Position numbers and translations under genes: made by a program. This document shows positions 36,404 to 49,269 of a DNA stretch of 64,000 nucleotides, piece by piece. Position 1 is the first letter of the stretch. Each line of letters opens with the position of its first letter. Source of the DNA: Chondrosia reniformis. Lineage: Eukaryota > Porifera > Demospongiae > Chondrillida > Chondrillidae. The notes beneath the pieces were generated by a model that saw only the letters and a list, made by a program, of their open reading frames with translations, ran no database searches and was not told the origin of the DNA. The stretch covers positions 2,914,001-2,978,000 of the forward strand of contig OX359197.1 of the NCBI GenBank assembly GCA_947172415.1, in the 5' to 3' direction.

Positions 36404-37316
36404 CAGTGGAACCTCTGTTAATGGACCTTCCCAATAGCAAAAACCTCCACTGCAACAGCCCGGAAGTAAAGCAACGACTGAACTTCGTATAGCGGAAACC
36501 TCTCAGTTCCAACTTACCTCCTTTGCCAAAGTGTAAATTCTATTTCTATTTAATGGAAAAGGGATTTACAATTCGGACGTCATATATTGGGAATTAAACT
36601 GTTTGTCCAAGAATGCGAATTGTGAGTAGTATACACAATCTTTTGACACGTATTGATTTGACACCTCAGTAACTTTGTATACATATCCTGTACACCTAAG
36701 CATTCTTTTTACCACAAAGTTTACTTATACCCGAATTTCGACCAGATTCGAATCCAGTGATATTGTTAGGTAAGCAGCTGCCATCTACGGAGAGGAGGAG
36801 CATCTCGAAAAAGATAGATATGAACAGAATCGACAGAGAAAGGAAGGCTTCCAAAAGGACAAATAAGGAACTGTCGTTCTTAAATGTCCTTTAACAAGCT
36901 TTGTAAATGAGCACACACTTATAAAGAACTAAAATTATTTTGAAAAGTATCTTCTTCGAGATGCTCCTCCTGTCCATAGATGGCAGCTGCTTAACTATCA
37001 CTGGATTCGAAAGAATCCCAGCAGGACATCCAATACTTTTTGGAGAGCTATTCCCACTTTATTGAAGCAACTACTACCAGCAACCTTATTGATAGAGTTG
37101 CAATGTTGCATTCAGTTTGTGCCACACAGACTACTATAGATGATCATAATTAAGAATTATACTTACATGCGTGCATGTAAATATATATATGAAGTCTTAG
37201 TAATTATTTCTGTGTATAAACAAGAAATACGTAAAACCTCCCTTTAAAGAAAACCTCCTAAATAAAGGAAAAAGAAATTGTCCCAATGATGTTCGGTATT
37301 CGGAGGTTCCACCGTG
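36404..37316. mobile_element. Non-autonomous DNA-transposon-like element
   Basis: A 0.9-kb non-satellite insert with imperfect terminal inverted repeats. The left end is CAGTGGAACCTCTG; the right end on the other strand is CACGGTGGAACCTCCG. Such CAGTGGAACCTC ends are seen in pogo/Tigger-like Tc1-mariner relatives. No transposase reading frame was found and no clear TA duplication is visible, so the class is tentative. Confidence 0.6.
36747..37011. repeat. Nested foldback inside the DNA element
   Basis: ATTCGAATCCAGTGATATTG...CAGCTGCCATCTACGG...AGGAGGAGCATCTCGAA (36747-36810) recurs inverted at 36955-37011. Arms of about 60 bp enclose about 140 bp of AT-rich sequence. It is probably a second small foldback element inserted into the larger one. 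Confidence 0.65.
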
Positions 37317-40300
37317 TGTCCTAGTTGTATGTACTAGTTGTATGTACTAGTTGTATGTACTAGTTGTGTGCACTAGTTGTATGCACTAGTTGTATGTACT
37401 CGTTGTATATACAATTTATATGTACTTCTACTAGTTATATTTACTAGTCGTAGATACTAGTTGTATGGAAAAGTTGTGTGTACTAGATGTATGTACTAGT
37501 AACTAGTTATATATACTAGTTGTATTTCCAAGTTGTATATATTAGTTTTATGTACTAGTTGTATGTACTTGTTGTATATACTAGTTGCATGTACTAGTTG
37601 TATGTACTAGTTTTAAGTACTGGTTGTATGTACAACGAATAGTTATATTTACTAGTTGTAGGTACAAACTGTATGTAATAGTTGTATTTACTAATTCAAC
37701 TTATATATTGAATGTACTAGTTACTAGTTGTATGTAGTAGTTACTAGTTGTATGTACTTGTAATTGTTATATTTACTAATTGTAGGAACTAGTTGTATGT
37801 ACTAGTTGTAAGTATTAGATACATGTACTAGTTATATTTAGTAGTTGTAGGAACTAGTTGTATTTTCTAGTTGTATGTACTAGTTGTATGTACTTGTTGT
37901 ATGTACTAGTTTTATGTACTATTTACTAGTTGTAGGTACTAGTTGAATGTACCAGTTGTATATACCAGTAATTGTTATATTTACTAATCGTAGGAACTAG
38001 TTGTATGTACTAGTTGAAAGTACTAGTTTTATGTCCTAGCTGTATGTACGAGTTATAGGTACTAGTTGTAGTACCAGTTTAATGTACTAGGTGTAAGTAC
38101 TACTTGTATGTTCTAGTAGTATGAATCAGTTCGATGTATATGTACTAGTTATTGTTAGTTTTATATACCGGCTGAGTTCAATGTACCAATTGTATGTACA
38201 AGTTGTATGTACTAGTTGTATGTATTGGTCGAATGTAGTCATTACTAGTTTTATGGACTGGTTGTATGTTCTAGTTGAATGTTCTAGGTGTATGTACTAG
38301 TTTTGTGTACTAGTTGTATGTACTAGTTATATGTAATAGTTATATGTGTATGAAGTATTTGTGTGTACTAGTTGTAAATATATACTAGCTATGTACTACT
38401 TGTATGTACTAGTTGTATGTACTAGTTTAATGTACTAGTTCTATTTACTAATTTTGTGTACCAGTTTCTTGTTGTATGTACTAGTTGTATATAGTAGTTT
38501 TATGTACTCGTTCGATGTACTAGTTGTATGTACTATTTTCTAATTTTGTGTCCTAGTTGTATGTACTAGTCGTGTGTGCTAATTGTATGTACTACTTGTA
38601 GGTACTAGTGTATGTACTAGTTGTATGAACTATTTGTATGAACTAGTTGTATGAACTAGTTGTTGGTTCTTGTAGTAGTTATACTAGGTTCTAGGTAGGT
38701 AGTAGTTGTATGTACAAGATACTAGTTGTATTTACTAGTTGTGTGTACTAGTTGTATGTACAGTTATATGTGCAAGTTCTATGTACTAGCTGTGTGTAAA
38801 GGTTGTAAGTATTAGTTGTATGTACTAGTTATATGAACTACTTATATGTGTATGTACTGGTTATATGTTCAAGTTGTTTCTAAAAGTTGTACATACTAGT
38901 TGAATGTACACTAGTTGTATTTACAAGTTGTATGTACTAGTAGTATGTTCTAGTTGTATGTAGTAGTTATATGTACTAGTTATATGTTATAGGTGTGTGT
39001 ACTAGTTGTATGTACTAGTTATATGTACATGTTGTATATGTTAGTTATATGTAAAAGTTGTATGTATTGTATGTACTAGTTATATGTACTACTTATATGT
39101 GTGTGTACTGGTTATATGAACTAGTTGTGTGTAAAAGTTTAAAGTACTAGTTGAATGTTCACTAGTTGTATTTACTAGATGTATGTACTAGTAGTATGTT
39201 CTAGTTGTATGTACAATTTATATGTACTAGTTATACGTACTAGTTATATGTTTGTGTACTAGGTATATGAACTAGTTGCATGTAATAGTTATATGTACAA
39301 GTTGTATATACCAATTGTATGTACCAGTTCTTTAAACTATTTATATGTACTAGGTATATGAGTTTGTACTAGTTATATGTTCTAGTGGTATGTACTAGTT
39401 GTTTGTACTCCTTGTATGTACCACAAGTATGTTCCAGTTGTATGTACTATTTATATGTACTAGTTATAAATACTAGTTATGTGTACTAGCTTTATCTATT
39501 AGTTATATGTACCAGTTATATGTACTACTTTAATGTACTAGGTATGTGTCCTAGTTGAATGTACTAGTTGTATGGAATAGTTGCATGTACTCTTTATATG
39601 TACTAGTTATATGTGTGTGTACAAGGTATATGTACTAGTTGTATGTACTAGTTAATAGTAGTAGGTGGGTGTACTAGTTCTATGTACTAGTTGTATGTAC
39701 TAGTTGTATATACTAGTTGTAGGTTCTTGTACTAGTTAAACTAGGTAGTAGGTAGGTACTCGTTTTATGTACTAGTTACTAGATGTATATACTAGTTGCA
39801 TGTACAACTTTTATGTACTAGTTATGTGTAAAAGTTGTATGTATTGTATGTACTAGTTATATGTACTAGTTACATGTGCTTATACTGATTATATGTACTA
39901 GTTGTGTGTAAAAGGTGTATGTACTAGTTGTATGTACTAGTACTATGTTTTATTTGTTTGTATTATTTATATGTACTAGTTCTATGTACCAGGTATATGT
40001 ACTAATTGTTTGGACTTGTTATATGTACTAGTTATAAGTACTAGTTATATATACTAGTTGTATGCACTAACTGTATGTACTAGTTCTTTGATCTTTTTTA
40101 TGTACTAGGTATATGTGTATATACTAGATATATGTACTAACTGCATGTCCTAGGTTTAGGTTCTAGTACTAGTTATCGTAAGTACTAGGTAGGGACTAGT
40201 TGTATGTACAAGTTGTTTGTACTACTTGTATGTACCAGTTGTAGGAACCAGTTGTATGTACTAGAACTAGTTATATTTATTAGGTTTAGGTACTAGTTGA

Positions 40301-41729
40301 ATGTAGTATTTGTATGTAGTAGTTGTTTGTACTAATTTTTGTTCCAGTTGTATCTACTAGTTGTATGTACTAACTATGTACTAGTTGTATGTACTAGTTG
40401 TATGTACCAGTTTTATGAACTCGTTCTATATCCTAGTTTTATGTACTAGTCATATGTGTATCCACCCGTTATATGTACTAGTTGTGTGCTGTATGTGCAC
40501 TTGTTGTATTTATTAGTTGTATGTAATAGTACTATGTTCTAGTTGTATAAAATATTTATTTGTACTAGTTCTATGTAGTACTTATATATACCTGTTGTTT
40601 GTTCTAGTTATATTTAATAGTTTGAAGTACTAGTTTAATATTCTATTTTTATGACTAGCTATATGTTTGTGTACTAGGTATATGCACTAGTTGTACGTAC
40701 TTTTTGTATGTACTAGTTTTATGTACTAACTTTATGTACTAGTTTTATGATCTATTTATATGAACTAGATATAGGTGTATGTAATAGTTATATATACCAG
40801 CTGCATGTCCTAGTTTTAGGTACTAGGTAGAGACTAGTTGTATGTACTAGTTGTTTGAACTAGTTGTATGTACCAGTTGGAGGTACCAGTTGTATGTACT
40901 AGAACTATATTATTATATTATTATTGTGGGTACCAGTTGTATGTAGTAGTTGTTTGAACCAATTGTTTGTTCTAGTTGTATATACTAGTTGTATGTACTA
41001 GCTATGTACTAGTTGAATGTACTATTTGTATTGACCAGTTTTATTTACTCGTTCTATGTACTAGTTTTATTTGCATGTACTAGTGGTATGAATTAGGTTT
41101 ATGTACTAATTATATACACTAGTTATATGAGTATGTACTAGTTATATGCAGTATATAGGTGTGTGTACTAGGTATATGTACTAGTTGTATCTTCTAGTTC
41201 AATGTACTAGTTGTAGGTTCTTGTACTAGTAATACTGGGTATTAGGTAGGTACTCGTTGTTTGTACTAAATACTAGTTTTATGTACTAGTTGTGTGTACT
41301 AGTTGTATGTACTAGTTGTATGTACTAGTTGTTGTATTAGTTACTTTTTTAATTTACTAGTTGCATGTAATAGTTATATGTACTAGTTGTATGTACTAGT
41401 TGGGTGTAAAAGTTGCATGTACTAATTGTATGAACTAATTGTATGTAGTAGTTGTATGTACTAGTTATATGTACTAGTTCTATGTACCAGTTGTATGTAC
41501 TAGGTATATGAGTATGAACTGGTTATATGTCCTGGTTGTGTGTAAAAGTTGTAAGTACTAGCTGTATGTACACTAATGGTATTTTTCAGTTGTATGTACT
41601 AGTAGTAATTACTAATTGTATGTACTAGTTGTATGTACTAGCTATATGTACTAGTTGTGTGTACTATTTATATGTACTAGGTATATGTGTATGTACTAGT
41701 TGTATTTGCTAGCTTTATGTACTAGTTGT
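37317..41729 (-). repeat. 13-bp minisatellite, inverted orientation, 4.4 kb
   Basis: TGTATGTACTAGT variants. The roughly 195-bp stretch at 39705-39898 is almost identical to 42830-43025. Composite blocks lie near 38660, 39720, 40150 and 41215. No gene. Confidence 0.92.
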
Positions 41730-41905
41730 GAGGGAGCAGGGGAAACGGCGGAAATGACGGAAACGGCGGAAGTGGTAGAAAGCACGAAAATGGGCTTGTC
41801 TCAAAGCCACTATTAGGTGGAAATGCCTGCAGCTTTCTAACTAATAGCGCTGCAGTAGCTGCGATAGATGGAGCCTCTTAAAACCGTCCTCAAGAGCGAA
41901 CATCT
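41730..41905. other. Orphan non-satellite insert
   Basis: About 176 bp of GC-richer sequence interrupting the array. It begins with a short purine-rich repeat (ACGGCGGAAATGACGGAA and variants) and contains CTGCAG twice. No long reading frame, terminal repeats or match elsewhere in the window was seen. Confidence 0.6.
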
Positions 41906-44900
41906 ATGTAGTAGTTGTATGTACTAAGTGTGTATACTAGTTGTATGAGCTAGTTGTATGAGCTAGTTGTATGTACTAGTTGTATGTACTAGTTGTGTGT
42001 ACTAGTTGTAAGTATTAGATGTATGTACTTGTTGTATGTACTAGTTGTAGTTCTAGTTGTATGTATTGTTATATTTACCAGTTGTATATACTACTTGTAT
42101 GTAATAGTTTTATGTGCTCATTATTAGGTGTCTGTAGGGGTTGTATGTACTAGTTATATGTACTAGTTGTATGTATTTGAATAATGTGCTAGTTAAATGT
42201 ACTAGGTGTATGTAGTTGTCTCATTTACTAGTTGTATGTACTAGTTTTATGACCTAGTTGTATGTACTAATTGTAGTACCAGTTGTATGTATTAGTTGTG
42301 TTTACTGGTTATATGTACTAGGACTTGTTAAATTTACTAATTGTAAATACCACTTGTATGTATTACTCGTACGTACTCCTTACTAGTTGTTTGAAGTGGT
42401 TGCTTGTACTAGTTGTATATACTAGTTGCATGTAAAAGGACTGGTTATACTTACTAATTTTAGGAACTAGTTGTATGAACTAGTTCTATATACTAGGACC
42501 AGTAATATGTGCTAATTGTACGTAATAGTTGTAGGTACTAGTTGTATGTTCTAGTTGTGTGTACTAGTTGTTGGACTTACTTGTATATAATGGTTGTATG
42601 TACTAGTTGTATCTACTAGTTGTATGTATTAGATGTAGGAACTAGTTGTATATACTAGTTGTAAGTACTACTTGTAAAACTAGTTTAACGTACTAGTTGT
42701 ATGTGGTAGTCGCATTTACTAGTTGTGTGTACTAGGACTTGTTTAATTTATTAGTTTTAGGTACTACTTGTATGTAATTGTTGAATATACTCGTTAATAG
42801 TTGATTGTAGTGGTAGTATGTAGTAGTTGTATATACTAGTTGTAGGTTCTTGTACTAGTTAAACTAGGTAGTAGGTAGGTACTAGTTTTATGTACTAGTT
42901 ACTAGATGTATATACTAGTTGCATGTACAACTTTTATGTACTAGTTATGTGTAAAAGTTGTATGTATTGTATGTACTAGTTATATGTACTAGTTATATGT
43001 GCTTATACTGATTATATGTACTAGTGGAATGTACTAGTTGTATGAGGTAGTTACTAGTTGCAGGACCCAGTGGGATCTACTAGTTGTATGTACTAGTTGC
43101 ATGTATTAGTTGAAGGTTGTTGTTTTATGTACTGATTGTATAAACTAGTTTTAAGTACTAGTTGTATGTATTAATTGTATGTACTAGTGCAAGTTATATT
43201 TACCATTTCTAGGTATTACTTGTTCGTAATAGTTGAAAATTTTAGTTGCATGTACCAGTTACCTGTACTGGTTGTATGAAGTAGTTGTATGTACTAGTTG
43301 TATATACCGTTACTAGATGTATGTACTAGTTGAATGTAATAGTCATATGGACTAGTTATATGTACTAGTTGTATGTACTAGTTCGATATACTGTTTCTAT
43401 GTACAAATTGTCGTACTAGTTGCATGTACCAGTTTTATGTTCTAGTTGTATGTACTAGTTGCACGGACTATTTCTATGTACTAGTTGCTGTACTACTTTA
43501 ATGTACTAGTTGTATGTACTAGTTCTAAGTACTGGTTGCATGTGCTAGTTAATAGTTGTATGTACTAGTTTTATGTACTAGTTGTATGTACGAATAATTG
43601 TTATATTTACCCCTTGTTGAACCTAGTTGCATGTACTAGTTGTATGTACTAGTTTTTTGGACTAGTTCTATGTGTATATAATTGTTTTATTTAATAGTTG
43701 TAAGTACTGGTTACATGCACTTGTTAAATGTAATAAGTCCATGTACTAGTTGTGTACACTACTTGTGTGTACTAGTTATATGCACTAGTTGTATGTACGC
43801 GTACTGGTTATATATATTAGTTGTAGGTTTAAGTACTAGTAATATATGCTAGTTGTACGTACTACTTGTGTGTACTATATAGTTGGATGTACTCGATCTT
43901 TGTACTAATTGTATATACTAGTTATTTGTACTAGTTGTATATAGTAGTGTTATGAAATGGTTGTATGTACTAGTTGTAAATACTAGTTGTATGTACTAGT
44001 TGTGTGAATTTGTTGCATCTACTAGTTGCATGTACTCGTTATTAGTTTTATGCACTAGTTCTATGTAGTAGTTGTATGAACTAGTTGTATGTACTAGTTA
44101 CTAGTTGTATGGTCTAGATGTATGCATTAGTTGTGTGTTCTAGTTGTATATAGTGGTTGTGTGTACTAGTTGTATGTGCTAGCTGAATGTACTGGTAGAA
44201 AGTATTAGTTGTATAAACTAGCTGTATGAACTGGTTGTATGTGTTAATTGTGGATACTAGTTGTATGTACTATTTGTACGTACTACTACTAGTAATATTT
44301 ACTATTCGTAGGTACTAGTTGTATGGAATAGTTGTGTGTACTAGATGTATGCACTAGAAACTAGTTATACATTCTAGTTGTATGTACCAGTTGTATGTAG
44401 TAGTTGTATGGACTAGTTGTATGTTCTAGTTTTATGTACTAGTACTAGTTGAGAATACTAGTTTTAGATACTAGTTATATGTACTAGTTGTATGTATTAG
44501 TAGTAGATTCTAGTTGTATGTAGTTGTTGTAGGTACTAGTTGTATGTACTAGTTATATGTACTAGTTGTAGATACTAGATGTATATACTAATTGACATGT
44601 ATTCGTTACTAGTTGTATGTACAAGTTGTTTGTACTAGTTGTATGTATTAGTTGAATGTAGTCGTTCCGTGTTGTATGCAGCGGTTGTATGTTCTAGTTG
44701 TATGTAGGGTTTTATGTTCTAGTTGTATGTTCTATTTGTATGTACTAGTTGTATGTACTAGTTGAATGTACTAGTTATATGTGCTAGTTTTATGAACTAG
44801 ATGTATGAACTAGTTGTATTTAGTTATCATTGTTATATTTATTAGTTGTAGGAACTGGTTATATGTACTGGTTGTAAGTACTAGTTTTATCTGCTAGTAG

Positions 44901-44966
44901 TATGTCCTAGTTATAGTTAAGTAGTTGTAGTAGTAGTATGTACTAGTTATAGGTAGTAGTTGTAGT
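41906..44966 (-). repeat. 13-bp minisatellite, inverted orientation
   Basis: TGTATGTACTAGT variants, with a second copy of the 195-bp unit at 42830-43025. The last 12 bases, AGTAGTTGTAGT (44955-44966), are repeated at 49270-49281 on the other side of LINE copy 3. Confidence 0.92.
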
Positions 44967-45283
44967 GTCGTGGGAATTGGAGGCTGTGGTTCCGAGCTGA
45001 CAAGAGGATGGATATTGTCCAGTTCAACCCCCCCGACGGAGCAGGGTGCTTAGCCCCTCTTGTGGCATCCTGTGGCTAAATCAGCCTCCCTGTCAGCATG
45101 GGCTAACCCCACATCTGGCAACTTCACTGGGTTACGTTGAGTTAAGAGAATAATAATTTTCAAGACAGGCTGTGACCCAGGTGCACCAGTGGTGAAGAAA
45201 ACTCTGGGTCAACCAGAATAGGTGATTCCACTGGCGCCTCACAGGTAGATGTACCTGGATGTAATAACCTTTCTTCGGTCCCC

Positions 45284-48200
45284 ATGATGGGCCAACCAGC
45301 CCTCTGGACCGAGGAAATGGTTAGGGCACTAATTGATTGCTATGAGCGATCTGAACCCAAAAGAGGTGGCTATCAGAAGCGATAAGAGTGGGAATGGTTG
45401 AGCAAATACCCACATTTGCCTCAGACCGGTCGAACCCTTGCCTTCCAAGCCAAAAGGAACTTGGTGGGAGACGGAGTAGTGTAAGTAACTGGTAGCCGAG
45501 ATTTAGATTTGGTTAATGATGCACTGCAAGGTGCCTCTAGAAGGAGAAGGATCCAAGGGGTGCTCTGGAACCTTCAGAGGGATAATATCCTCATGGAGCA
45601 CTACCGAGAAAGTAAGCCTATGGAAAAGGGGTATGCCGAGCGGTTGTACCAGGCTTGGAATGCTAAAATGCTAGACCATAAAACCAAAAAGGTAGCGCTA
45701 ACTACGAGAATTAGTAGAATCCGAAGAGGTCAAGGTCTCTCGAGACTAAACCTTTTGGAACCTGACTCTTGTAGTGTAGCCACCCTAACTGAGACTGTAG
45801 AGGAAGGTGTTAGAGCCCAGGGACAGTAAGAGCCTCACCAAGTTCAGGCTGGGACTGGACAAAATGGTGAGCTGTTTACAGGCCTTGTTGAAACTCCCAC
45901 ACATGATCATCCCAGTCCCAGGACAAGTGACAATGATCATCTAATGCAACTTTTAGGCAAAGCAAAAGATGCCTGTCTCCGGAAGAAACCTGGAGATTTT
46001 GCTGATAGTAAACCCTGTGGGGCGTTGTGGTTCAACCATGTTGATGCGGCACTACTTCAGGAGATAAATGATTGGGTGGAGAAAGAGTGGCAGGAAGGCC
46101 CTAGGTCAGCCTGGCACCTGAACTGCCTGGTCTACACTGTTGCTATGGCTGTGAAGGGAAAAACAACCAACGAATCGCAGCCATGCAACCAGGGAAGGAA
46201 ATCAGACAATCAAAAGAGTAGTAAGAGACAGGGATCACAAAAGTGACAGGAAGGCCAAAGGCCTTAGGTTTAGAAGACTGCTTGCGTGGTTGGATGTGGA
46301 AATAGCGCATCAACAGAGTAATAATCCTATGACCAAATGCCAGAAAGTACTCTAAATAAAGCTTAGGAGGGAGTTCCATTCATTAAACCTGAATGTGCTG
46401 ATCAGAGCTCGGGAACAGACACTGGGGAAACTCAGGGTCTGGACCCTACAAGAGCGAAGGGTGGCTGAATGCAGGAAATTCCAGGAACAAAACCACCTTT
46501 GAAATACCCAAAGGAAGTTCCGGATGAATGGCAATGTTCCAACCTCCAATGAAGCTCCTCAATTGAGGTAGTAAGAGACTTTTGGACAAAGATTGTAAGT
46601 ACTGTTGGTAAGGTCAACAAAGACGATCCAGGGTGAAAGAATGGCTAAAGGAGACCAAATAGAGGGTGGGTAGAACCTCCTCTGAAGGTCCCGATAGCAT
46701 TGATGAGACCAAACTGAGGAAACCCTTGAAAAAGGCAAAAACTGGTCAGGCCCTGGGCCGGATGGCATCCACACTTTTTGGTGGAAAGCACTCCCTCTGC
46801 ACAGTCTGCCTTGGCAGATATACTGCAGAGGGTTGTGAGCAGAGATCTGTCAGTCCCTGACTGGCTTTCAAGGGGTCGCACTCTACTCATCCCTAAAAAG
46901 GGTGACCCGAAAGGTGTGGCCAACTACCTACCTATTGCGTGTCTCAACACAATGTACAAGGCTGTCACAGCATACATTGCGTCGAAATTACTTACTTACA
47001 CCTACACTAATGATATTTTGTCTATGGCTCAATGAGCCATGAGGAAAGGGAGGTGGGGCTTGTGAACTGTCTATTGCTGGATCAATCAATCGGTCTAGAT
47101 GCCAAAATTATGGGCAAGCCACTTAGTGTGGCATGGATCGATTATGAGAAGGCATATGTGAGAGTCCCTCACAAGTGGGCTATGAAGGTGCTAAAAACCA
47201 TCAAGTGCCCAGGTTGGATCCGGAGGTCTATAGAACCCTTCTCCAAACACTGGGCTACTGTGCTTGAGTTGAGGACTGCGGAGAAGGTGATTATGAGCAC
47301 CCCTGATAAATATAACCGGTTACTCTTCCAAGGAGACTCCTTATCGCCACTCCTCTTTTGTCTGGCCATAGCTCCCATATCCCAAGTTCTTAACAGAACC
47401 GAGGGATATACCCTCTGGCATAATAAGGAAAGGAACACCATGTCACATTTGTTGTACATGAATGACCTTAAGATATATGCTGGAGGGCCTGATAAACTCA
47501 GGGAAGCCATGGAATGTGTGGAGAAAACCTCAAATGCCATTAGCATGAGGTTTGGAGTGAGAAAGTGTGGAACAGCTCACATGCAAAAGGGGAAAGTTCT
47601 GGCTGGCCCAGACAACCCTGAACGCAGTGAAGAATCCATAAAGGAGCCTTGAAAAAGGTGCTACTTATAAGTACCTAGGGCTAGAACAACTGTTTTAGGT
47701 AGATGACAGCAAGGTCAAAGCTTGCTTGATCAACGAATTAAGGAGGAGAATCCACAAAGTGTGGGGCTCTCACCTCAATGGTAAGAATGCTGCAGAAGCC
47801 TCTAACATGTTGTGTGCCTCTCTATTGAGATACTCTTACCCAGTTTTGAGGTGGACACAAAGTGAGCTTCCAAAACTGGAGCGAATGGTGAGAAAGATCA
47901 CGAGAAAGTACCAGTGTAATCCCTATACCTCTGCCATTGAGAGAGTGAACTTGCCTCACTTTCAAGGTGGTAGAGGGCGCTGTAGTTTTCCTTTGGATCA
48001 CGACAGGGCTGTTGTGAATCTGGCAAGATACCTCCATACTGCCAATGATCCACTCACAGCTGTTGTGGTTAAACACAAAAAGTGGCTGGAGTGCTCAAAG
48101 CAGAGGAGGACTGTCTTGAAAGAAGCCAGATTGATACTGGGAAGCCACGGAATAGAATTAGAACCCGAAATGTGTCTAAAGACAGATCCTTCACAAATTA

Positions 48201-49186
48201 GTGTAAGAGATTTGAGGAGAGTGGCACGTTAGCTCCGGGAGTCTCAGACTGAAAGGTTAAAATGTAACCTAGCCAAAAAGTCTCACCAGGGCTCATACCA
48301 CAGACAAGTCACAAATAGGGAGTCTTATGTGTGGCTTTCTGAGGGGAGACTCAGACCTCAAACTGAGGCTCTGATTCTCGCAGCCCAAGATGATTTGCTG
48401 CACATTAGGTGGAACCGAAATAGGATTCTGAGGAATTCTAGCCTCCTAATGTGCAGAGAATGTGGCAAGACTATGGAAACGGTCAAAGACATACTAAACA
48501 TGTGTGAGCCCAAGGGATTTTCTCTCTACAAAGAGAGGCATGACCGGGCAATACTGATAGTGTTGTGGAGATTGTTGAAAGAATATGGATTCAAGCAGTA
48601 AGAGCCCTGGTTTAAACTAGAAGCAAAACCAGTCTATGAGAATAGGTCTGTCAAAATCTTGTGGGAACCTAGCATCCCTACAGATGAAGAAATGACAGAA
48701 AGAAAGCCAGACTTAGTGGTTGAGGATTGGCTATGTAAGTCCATCTACATTATTGAAATGTCAGTTCCTACTGACAGCAATATTAATGGAGGATGGCAAG
48801 AGAAGTTCCAAAAGTATCAGAAGCTGGCGGCTGATATGAGGAAACAATTTAGGGGCTACCGAATTAAGGTAGTACCGATGATAATTGGTGCTTTGGGGAC
48901 ACTGGATACGCTCCTGGAAGACCTTAGGGAAATTCCAAAGCTGTCAAAAAGTGCAGTAGAAGTGATGAGAGCCATGCAGAGAACTGTTCTCTGGACGATG
49001 AGTAGTCCTGTCCCAGTCCTTGCCTGTCGACCTCTGGAAAACAGTGGTGGATTGGTGTATGGAGGTACTCCCTCCTATTATGACGGTCAACTTTGGCACG
49101 ACGTGCACCTGTCTGCTGCTGCCGGAAGGAGGCAAAGCCGAGGCTTCTGGCTGAAAACCCAAAGAAGGGAAAACATAACTGACTAA
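45284..49186 (+). pseudogene. RLE LINE A copy 3 polyprotein
   Basis: Same order as copy 2. The N-terminal WTEEMVRALIDCYERSEP (ATG 45284) is soon broken by TAA near 45384. Then 45509-45829, 45944-46246 and the RT (46666-47652), with IPKKGDPKGV, IDYEKAYVRVPHKW, LFQGDSLSPLLFCLAI and LLYMNDLKIYAGG. Motif C is YMND (codons 47455-47466), so a catalytic Asp is lost. Thumb 47726-48232 ends in TAG. Zinc knuckle CRECGKTMETVKDILNMC (48329-48601) has lost the His (H to D) and ends in TAA. Endonuclease 48659-49186: RKPDLVV, IYIIEMSV, EKFQKYQKLAADMRKQ and VVPMIIGALGT. The TAG and TAA are at the same places as in copy 2. Confidence 0.88.
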
Positions 49187-49208
49187 GAGTTGTCCAAGCC
49201 AGATACTC

Positions 49209-49232
49209 CTTGCCTTAGTAAACTAAGGCAAG
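49209..49232 (+). other. 3' UTR hairpin of LINE copy 3
   Basis: CTTGCCTTAG / CTAAGGCAAG form a perfect 10-bp stem with loop TAAA, at the same place as in copy 2. Confidence 0.6.
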
Positions 49233-49269
49233 AAGTAACAAGGTTCTCCGTTAAGGCTTATGTTTCTCA

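Larger units (their letters stand above)
44967..49269 (+). mobile_element. RLE LINE family A, copy 3 (complete, 12-bp TSD)
   Basis: A 4.30-kb plus-strand LINE starting GTCGTGGGAATTGGAGGC and ending ...CTTATGTTTCTCA. It is flanked by perfect 12-bp duplications AGTAGTTGTAGT (44955-44966 and 49270-49281), which fixes both ends and shows an independent insertion into the satellite. It is collinear with copy 2. Confidence 0.9.

Noticed and set aside
36404-37316. Transposase gene within the DNA-transposon-like element
   Set aside because: No reading frame over about 60 codons and no DDE-type motifs; it can only be non-autonomous.
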